Shown piece by piece: positions 5,995-8,885 of a stretch of DNA of 8,885 nucleotides. The stretch lies in NCBI GenBank assembly GCA_004376385.1, contig SOJY01000183.1:1-8885 (forward strand), read 5' to 3'. The position numbers and the translations under genes were made by a program. A model generated the notes under the pieces. It did no database searches. It had not been told where the DNA came from and worked only from the letters and a program-made list of their open reading frames with translations. The DNA comes from Candidatus Bathyarchaeum sp. (GTDB lineage: Archaea; Thermoproteota; Bathyarchaeia; Bathyarchaeales; Bathyarchaeaceae). Numbering within the stretch: position 1 is the stretch's first letter; every line of letters begins with the position of its first letter.

Positions 5995-6237
5995 TCATTT
6001 TTCGTGAGGAATATCGACGCCGATGTACAGGATGTTGTTTCCTCTTAAGAGGATGCTTCCGTAGTTGGCACTCAATCGATCGTTAACCCGCTCGGTAGCC
6101 TTCTCCAATAACAAGTTCATGTGACTGTCACAGCGAACCATGGTACCTCTATATTCAATTCCGTTCTTCAGGACAATCGCCACGTAGGTGTTCAACTGTT
6201 TTGTTAAAGCATTCAAAGGTTTTCTACTTGGTTCCAA
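5995..6237 (-). CDS. Sm-like archaeal RNA-binding protein (LSm)
   Basis: An 80-residue single-domain Sm-fold protein; relatives form six- or seven-membered rings that bind U-rich RNA and take part in RNA processing. The Sm1 motif spans about 17-48 (VAIVLKNGIEYRGTMVRCDS, then HMNLLLEKA), including the D-x-H-M-N nucleotide-binding loop. The Sm2 motif is LLRGNNILYIGV at 63-74, with the RG-N signature. The frame is open to TTG 6255, but I choose TTG 6235-6237 because GGTGA lies four bases before it and MEPSRKPLNAL resembles the family start. A good TATA box at 6275-6282 predicts a transcript start near 6252, consistent with this. It therefore has its own promoter, separate from the nucleotidyltransferase upstream. 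In many archaea a ribosomal protein L37e gene follows; it is not seen here, where rio2 converges. Confidence 0.92.
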   Translation of the reverse strand: MEPSRKPLNALTKQLNTYVAIVLKNGIEYRGTMVRCDSHMNLLLEKATERVNDRLSANYGSILLRGNNILYIGVDIPHEK

Positions 6238-6241
6238 CGAA

Positions 6242-6246
6242 TCACC
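6242..6246 (-). promoter_or_regulatory. Ribosome binding site that sets the LSm start at 6237
   Basis: Minus strand GGTGA, four bases before TTG 6237. It lies inside the longer open frame that begins at 6255, so it argues for the shorter protein. Confidence 0.5.
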
Positions 6247-6274
6247 AGCAACCAACTACTAACAATAACAACGG

Positions 6275-6282
6275 TTTATAAA
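6275..6282 (-). promoter_or_regulatory. TATA box of the LSm gene
   Basis: TTTATAAA, one of the best TATA matches in the window, centred about 26 bases before a predicted transcript start near 6252. The leader to TTG 6237 would be about 15 bases and would contain the GGTGA site. Confidence 0.6.
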
Positions 6283-6291
6283 AGTTATGAG

Positions 6292-6308
6292 CAAACAATA
6301 AAAAGAGG
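6292..6308 (-). terminator. T-rich terminator after the nucleotidyltransferase gene
   Basis: Minus strand CCTCTTTTTATTGTTTG, about 50 bases past the nucleotidyltransferase stop and just upstream of the LSm TATA box. It would separate the two transcription units. A short palindrome AGGCGCCT lies at 6352-6359 right after the stop. Confidence 0.4.
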
Positions 6309-6360
6309 AACCAGCCGCCCAGATACGCTAACATGAAGAGACATAAACCGGAGGCGCCTT

Positions 6361-7113
6361 TTAGCCCAAAATTTCCTTAAAGGTTTCCTCAACCAGCTGC
6401 GGGTCCAGTTTCTCGTAGGCTTCGGTGCTGAGAACATCATACCAAAATGCCTTTGAAACATAGCCGTAAACTGGTTTGCCAGCTTTTAGAAGATGAGGCA
6501 ACACTTCACCCATGAAATCTAATTCTGGCTTCTCTCCCTTCAAGCGCTTCATCTCATCAAGCAGTTCTCCATTCAACACGGAGATTCCCACGCTCACGGG
6601 TTTCTCCAAAGTTGGCTTCTCCTCAAATCCAAGAATCCTCGCGTCACTGTCTAGATTTGCTAAGCCAACTCTAACTTTGAAGCCTAAAGACAACGCAACA
6701 GTGCTCCAAGCCTGCTTGTTTTTGTGGTATTGCAGAAGGTCTGTGAGGTTCATGTTTGTTATAATGTCTCCGTAATACACAAGCAAAGTGTCATCTGTAC
6801 TCACTGCGCCCTTATTGTAGGCAGTCAGCACGGCGCCGCCAGTTCCCTTTGAAGTGGGATCATCCTCCACGTAGGAGATGTTCACACCAAATCTGGAGCC
6901 ATCATCAAAGTAATTCCTGATCTGCTCTGCCTTATAGTTGACCAGAAAAACCAAGTCTTTGATTCCGTGAAACTTGAATAGGCGAACCACGTATTCTAGA
7001 AGCGGCTTCTGTTTTACTCCCACGGGAACCATAGTTTTTTGAATATAATGTGTAAGAGGTCTAAGCCGTGTGCCTTTTCCGCCACAAAGAACTATTCCTT
7101 TAACTTTACTCAT
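6361..7113 (-). CDS. Sugar-phosphate nucleotidyltransferase (NDP-sugar pyrophosphorylase family)
   Basis: A 250-residue GT-A-fold enzyme that joins a sugar-1-phosphate to an NTP, giving an NDP-sugar for glycan or lipid glycosylation. The sugar and base cannot be told from sequence; glucose-1-phosphate thymidylyltransferase and mannose-1-phosphate guanylyltransferase are the nearest types. Visible motifs are LCGGKGTRLRPLT at 9-21 (nucleotide loop), KPLLEY at 36-41, KGTGGA at 89-94, YYGD with metal-binding D116, FEEKP at 163-167, and DFMGEVLPHLL then FWYDVLSTEAY in the C-terminal part. The usual PKP after the first loop is replaced by QKT (25-27). There is no left-handed beta-helix tail. The frame is open to 7188, but ATG 7111-7113 matches the family start. 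It lies 49 bases after the small membrane protein gene, with a T tract between. Confidence 0.9.
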   Translation of the reverse strand: MSKVKGIVLCGGKGTRLRPLTHYIQKTMVPVGVKQKPLLEYVVRLFKFHGIKDLVFLVNYKAEQIRNYFDDGSRFGVNISYVEDDPTSKGTGGAVLTAYNKGAVSTDDTLLVYYGDIITNMNLTDLLQYHKNKQAWSTVALSLGFKVRVGLANLDSDARILGFEEKPTLEKPVSVGISVLNGELLDEMKRLKGEKPELDFMGEVLPHLLKAGKPVYGYVSKAFWYDVLSTEAYEKLDPQLVEETFKEILG

Positions 7114-7133
7114 TCGAAACACTACCAAAATAT

Positions 7134-7151
7134 GAAGGAAAAGGAAAAAAA
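7134..7151 (-). terminator. T tract between the membrane-protein and nucleotidyltransferase genes
   Basis: Minus strand TTTTTTTCCTTTTCCTTC starts 11 bases after the membrane-protein stop and ends about 20 bases before the nucleotidyltransferase start. It looks like a terminator or partial terminator. A TATA-like AAATAAAAAA on the minus strand (7158-7167) at the end of the upstream gene could restart transcription near 7137. Confidence 0.4.
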
Positions 7152-7162
7152 CAGGGTTTTTT

Positions 7163-7447
7163 TTATTTGGTTGTGCTCTCGGATTCAATCTCTTCGATTG
7201 GTCTTGGGGGCGGAGTAGTGCCCATTGTCCAGCCGATCCATGCTCCTATCGCTAAGACTGCGACAAAAGCGATCAGTACTGGAGCTGCAACTAGCCAGAA
7301 TTGGATGTCTTTTGCAACTACATCTCCCAAGTCAAGGTATGGTTGAATTATTTCTGTGTAACCAAAGAGTGTGACAATATATCCAATAATGACGACAGCG
7401 CAGACCAGAAAGATTACCCATCCGATAGCTTGATCTTTACTAACCAT
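7163..7447 (-). CDS. Small membrane protein with two helices and a Pro-rich acidic tail, function unknown
   Basis: A 94-residue protein with two predicted transmembrane helices, about 8-28 (IGWVIFLVCAVVIIGYIVTLF) interrupted at most by one Tyr, and about 50-73. The short loop between (TEIIQPYLDLGDVVAKDIQ) is acidic. The helix ends in WIGWTM, followed by a soluble tail GTTPPPRPIEEIESESTTK rich in Pro and Glu. An even number of helices puts both ends on the same side, probably cytoplasmic. I do not recognise a named family; the compact, clean pattern suggests a conserved archaeal membrane protein. ATG 7445-7447 is preferred over GTG 7462 because GGTGA precedes it by eight bases and the TATA box predicts a transcript start near 7467. 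It has its own promoter right after ahcY and may be co-transcribed with the nucleotidyltransferase. Confidence 0.82.
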   Translation of the reverse strand: MVSKDQAIGWVIFLVCAVVIIGYIVTLFGYTEIIQPYLDLGDVVAKDIQFWLVAAPVLIAFVAVLAIGAWIGWTMGTTPPPRPIEEIESESTTK

Positions 7448-7455
7448 TCTATTAT

Positions 7456-7460
7456 TCACC
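7456..7460 (-). promoter_or_regulatory. Ribosome binding site that sets the membrane-protein start at 7447
   Basis: Minus strand GGTGA, eight bases before ATG 7447. It favours this ATG over two GTG codons at 7460-7462 and 7457-7459. Confidence 0.5.
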
Positions 7461-7490
7461 ACGATGTAGCCAACTCTATCTAAAACCCCA

Positions 7491-7496
7491 TTATAA
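7491..7496 (-). promoter_or_regulatory. TATA box of the small membrane-protein gene
   Basis: Minus strand TTATAA within AAGCTTATAATGG, only 14 bases after the ahcY stop. A transcript start near 7467 would give a leader of about 20 bases including the GGTGA site. Confidence 0.5.
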
Positions 7497-7510
7497 GCTT
7501 TATTGTCAAA

Positions 7511-8767
7511 TCAGATAGTTCCCGCTTCCCAAGTAGCCAAATACTTCTTCTGTTCTTCAGTAAGCTCATCAATTTCCACGTTTATAGCCTTCAACTTCAG
7601 ACCCGCCACCAGCTCATCTATCTCCTTTGGAACCCTGTAAACTCGCGTTTCCAGCCCCCTATTTTTCACCAGATACTCAGCAGACAAAGCTTGATTCGCA
7701 AATGACATATCCATAACCTCCGACGGATGACCCTCTGCCGCAGCAAGGTTCACCAGCCTGCCCTCAGCCAGCAAATGAAGTTTCCGTCCATCCTGCAGAG
7801 TGTACTCTTCCAGATTTGGTCGCAATGTTCTCTTGGAAGAAGACATTTTCTCCAAATCGGGTATGTTGATTTCAACGTTGAAGTGTCCGCTGTTGGCGAT
7901 TATAGCGCCATCCTTCATCTTCTGCATGTGCTCTTTTCTGATAACGCTCTTGTTTCCTGTAAGCGTTACGAAGACATCTCCAATCTCTGCAGCTTCGTCC
8001 ATAGGCATCACTTGGAAGCCGTCCATTACTGCCTCCAGAGCCTTTGTTGGGTCAACTTCTGTGACTACTACTTTGGCGCCCATGCCTTTTGCTCTCATGG
8101 CTAAGCCTCTGCCGCACCATCCGTAACCCGCAACAACGAAATTTTTTGCAGCCAGCAAGATGCTTGTGGCACGTAATATTCCGTCTATTGTGCTTTGTCC
8201 GGTGCCGTATCGGTTGTCAAACAGGTATTTTGTGTATGCATCGTTTACGGCTATTATCGGATACTTGAGTGCGCCGTCCTGTTCCATGGCTCTTAGACGG
8301 ATGACTCCTGTTGTGGTTTCTTCGGTTCCACCAATTACATCCTTTAGAAGTTCTGTTCTTTCCTTGTGAAGGATGCCCACCACATCGGCTCCGTCGTCTA
8401 ACGTAACTTGGGGCTTATAGTCAAGTACCTTGTTTATGCACCAGAAGTACTCGTCGGTTGTTTGATCGCGCCAAGCATAAACGTTTATTCCCTTCGTGGC
8501 GAGGTATGCCGCCACTTCGTCTTGGGTAGAAAGAGGGTTTGACCCACAAAGGGCAACTGTTGCTCCTCCCGTTTTGAGTGTTTCTGCAAGAACTGCTGTT
8601 TCTTTGGTTACATGCAAACATGCGCCTATAGTGATGTTTGCTAAGGGTTTTTCTTTTTCGAATCTGCTTCTAATTTGAGCTAATACAGGCATATGTTTTG
8701 CTGCCCATTCAACAAGCAATGCTCCCTGAGGAGCCAAGTTTGGGTCTTTAACTTTATAATCTGCCAT
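7511..8767 (-). CDS. ahcY: Adenosylhomocysteinase (S-adenosylhomocysteine hydrolase)
   Basis: NAD-dependent cytoplasmic enzyme that splits S-adenosylhomocysteine to adenosine and homocysteine, relieving inhibition of methyltransferases. Some methanogen homologues prefer S-inosylhomocysteine, which sequence alone cannot exclude. The 418-residue product shows H52 in the LHVTKETAVL segment, CGSNPLSTQDEVAA at 74-87, DDGAD at 124-128, TEETTTG at 148-154, K180 and D184 in YTKYLFDN, the NAD fold GYGWCGRG at 214-221 with E237 as ribose ligand, ANSGHFNVEI at 291-300 and AEGHPSEVMD at 344-353 with H347. It lacks the long insertion and the C-terminal Lys-Tyr tail of eukaryotic and many bacterial enzymes, as is usual in archaea. 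ATG 8765-8767 is preferred over the adjacent TTG 8770. A TATA-like box and a palindrome lie upstream. Confidence 0.97.
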   Translation of the reverse strand: MADYKVKDPNLAPQGALLVEWAAKHMPVLAQIRSRFEKEKPLANITIGACLHVTKETAVLAETLKTGGATVALCGSNPLSTQDEVAAYLATKGINVYAWRDQTTDEYFWCINKVLDYKPQVTLDDGADVVGILHKERTELLKDVIGGTEETTTGVIRLRAMEQDGALKYPIIAVNDAYTKYLFDNRYGTGQSTIDGILRATSILLAAKNFVVAGYGWCGRGLAMRAKGMGAKVVVTEVDPTKALEAVMDGFQVMPMDEAAEIGDVFVTLTGNKSVIRKEHMQKMKDGAIIANSGHFNVEINIPDLEKMSSSKRTLRPNLEEYTLQDGRKLHLLAEGRLVNLAAAEGHPSEVMDMSFANQALSAEYLVKNRGLETRVYRVPKEIDELVAGLKLKAINVEIDELTEEQKKYLATWEAGTI

Positions 8768-8792
8768 CAAAATCTACTTCCTGCTTTTACTA

Positions 8793-8805
8793 CCTTTTAG
8801 TTTAG
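8793..8805 (-). promoter_or_regulatory. ahcY: TATA-like region of ahcY
   Basis: Minus strand CTAAACTAAAAGG would start transcription near 8772, leaving about five bases before ATG 8767, so the message may be almost leaderless. A weak AGGAAG at 8776-8781 would then not be transcribed or would sit at the very end. Confidence 0.35.
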
Positions 8806-8853
8806 TGCTATTTTGTTGTTACGGTTAAATGACCCAATGAAAGTTGGTGATTA

Positions 8854-8870
8854 CTTGAGTACTACTCAAG
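8854..8870. promoter_or_regulatory. 17-base palindrome upstream of ahcY
   Basis: CTTGAGTA-C-TACTCAAG has two perfect eight-base arms around one central base. It lies about 50 bases upstream of the ahcY TATA-like region, near the right edge. The symmetry suits a dimeric regulator, either of ahcY or of a gene beyond the window. No known operator is recognised. Confidence 0.45.
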
Positions 8871-8885
8871 CCGTTTGATTATGTG

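Noticed and set aside
7727..8678. Several plus-strand frames opposite ahcY
   Set aside because: They are antisense shadows of a clearly identified, fully conserved enzyme and show no motifs of their own.
8837..8878. 13-codon frame MKVGDYLSTTQAV at the right edge
   Set aside because: It ends at TGA within the window and has no extension. It faintly recalls the start of CBS-domain proteins, but that is too little to support a gene or a pseudogene.

Overview
The window looks archaeal, most likely a mesophilic Thermoproteota lineage such as Candidatus Bathyarchaeia. That placement is inferred, because no marker such as rRNA is present. The evidence is an archaeal RIO2-type kinase, a single-domain Sm-like protein, a ThiI without a rhodanese domain, an archaeal-length AhcY, A/T-rich TATA-like boxes about 25 bases before likely transcript starts, and short leaders carrying GGTGA ribosome binding sites. 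TTG and GTG starts are common.

Layout. At 1-260 (minus) lies the 5' part of a zinc-finger gene that runs off the left edge. A shared upstream region (261-490) separates it from a plus-strand pair: cysS (491-1948) and thiI (1933-3126), which overlap by 16 bases. The following intergenic stretch holds a small minus-strand gene for a 44-residue zinc-ribbon protein (3236-3370). Next come a plus-strand aldo/keto reductase with two C-terminal iron-sulfur motifs (3596-4786) and a RIO2-type kinase (5052-5951). The rest is on the minus strand. Read in transcription order, from the right edge, it holds ahcY (8767-7511), a small two-helix membrane protein (7447-7163), a sugar-nucleotide transferase (7113-6361) and an Sm-like protein (6237-5995). 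No rRNA, tRNA, CRISPR array, insertion sequence or phage gene was seen.

Function. The window is mainly information-processing and housekeeping. CysS charges tRNA-Cys and ThiI makes 4-thiouridine in tRNA, so translational coupling of these two is sensible. RIO2 acts in small-subunit maturation and the Sm-like protein binds RNA. AhcY clears S-adenosylhomocysteine made by methyltransferases. The less explained parts are two cysteine-rich small proteins, the membrane protein with a Pro-rich acidic tail, the Fe-S aldo/keto reductase of unknown substrate, and two near-perfect palindromes upstream of rio2 and ahcY. I see no convincing new multi-gene system; the best leads are these small proteins and operator-like sites.
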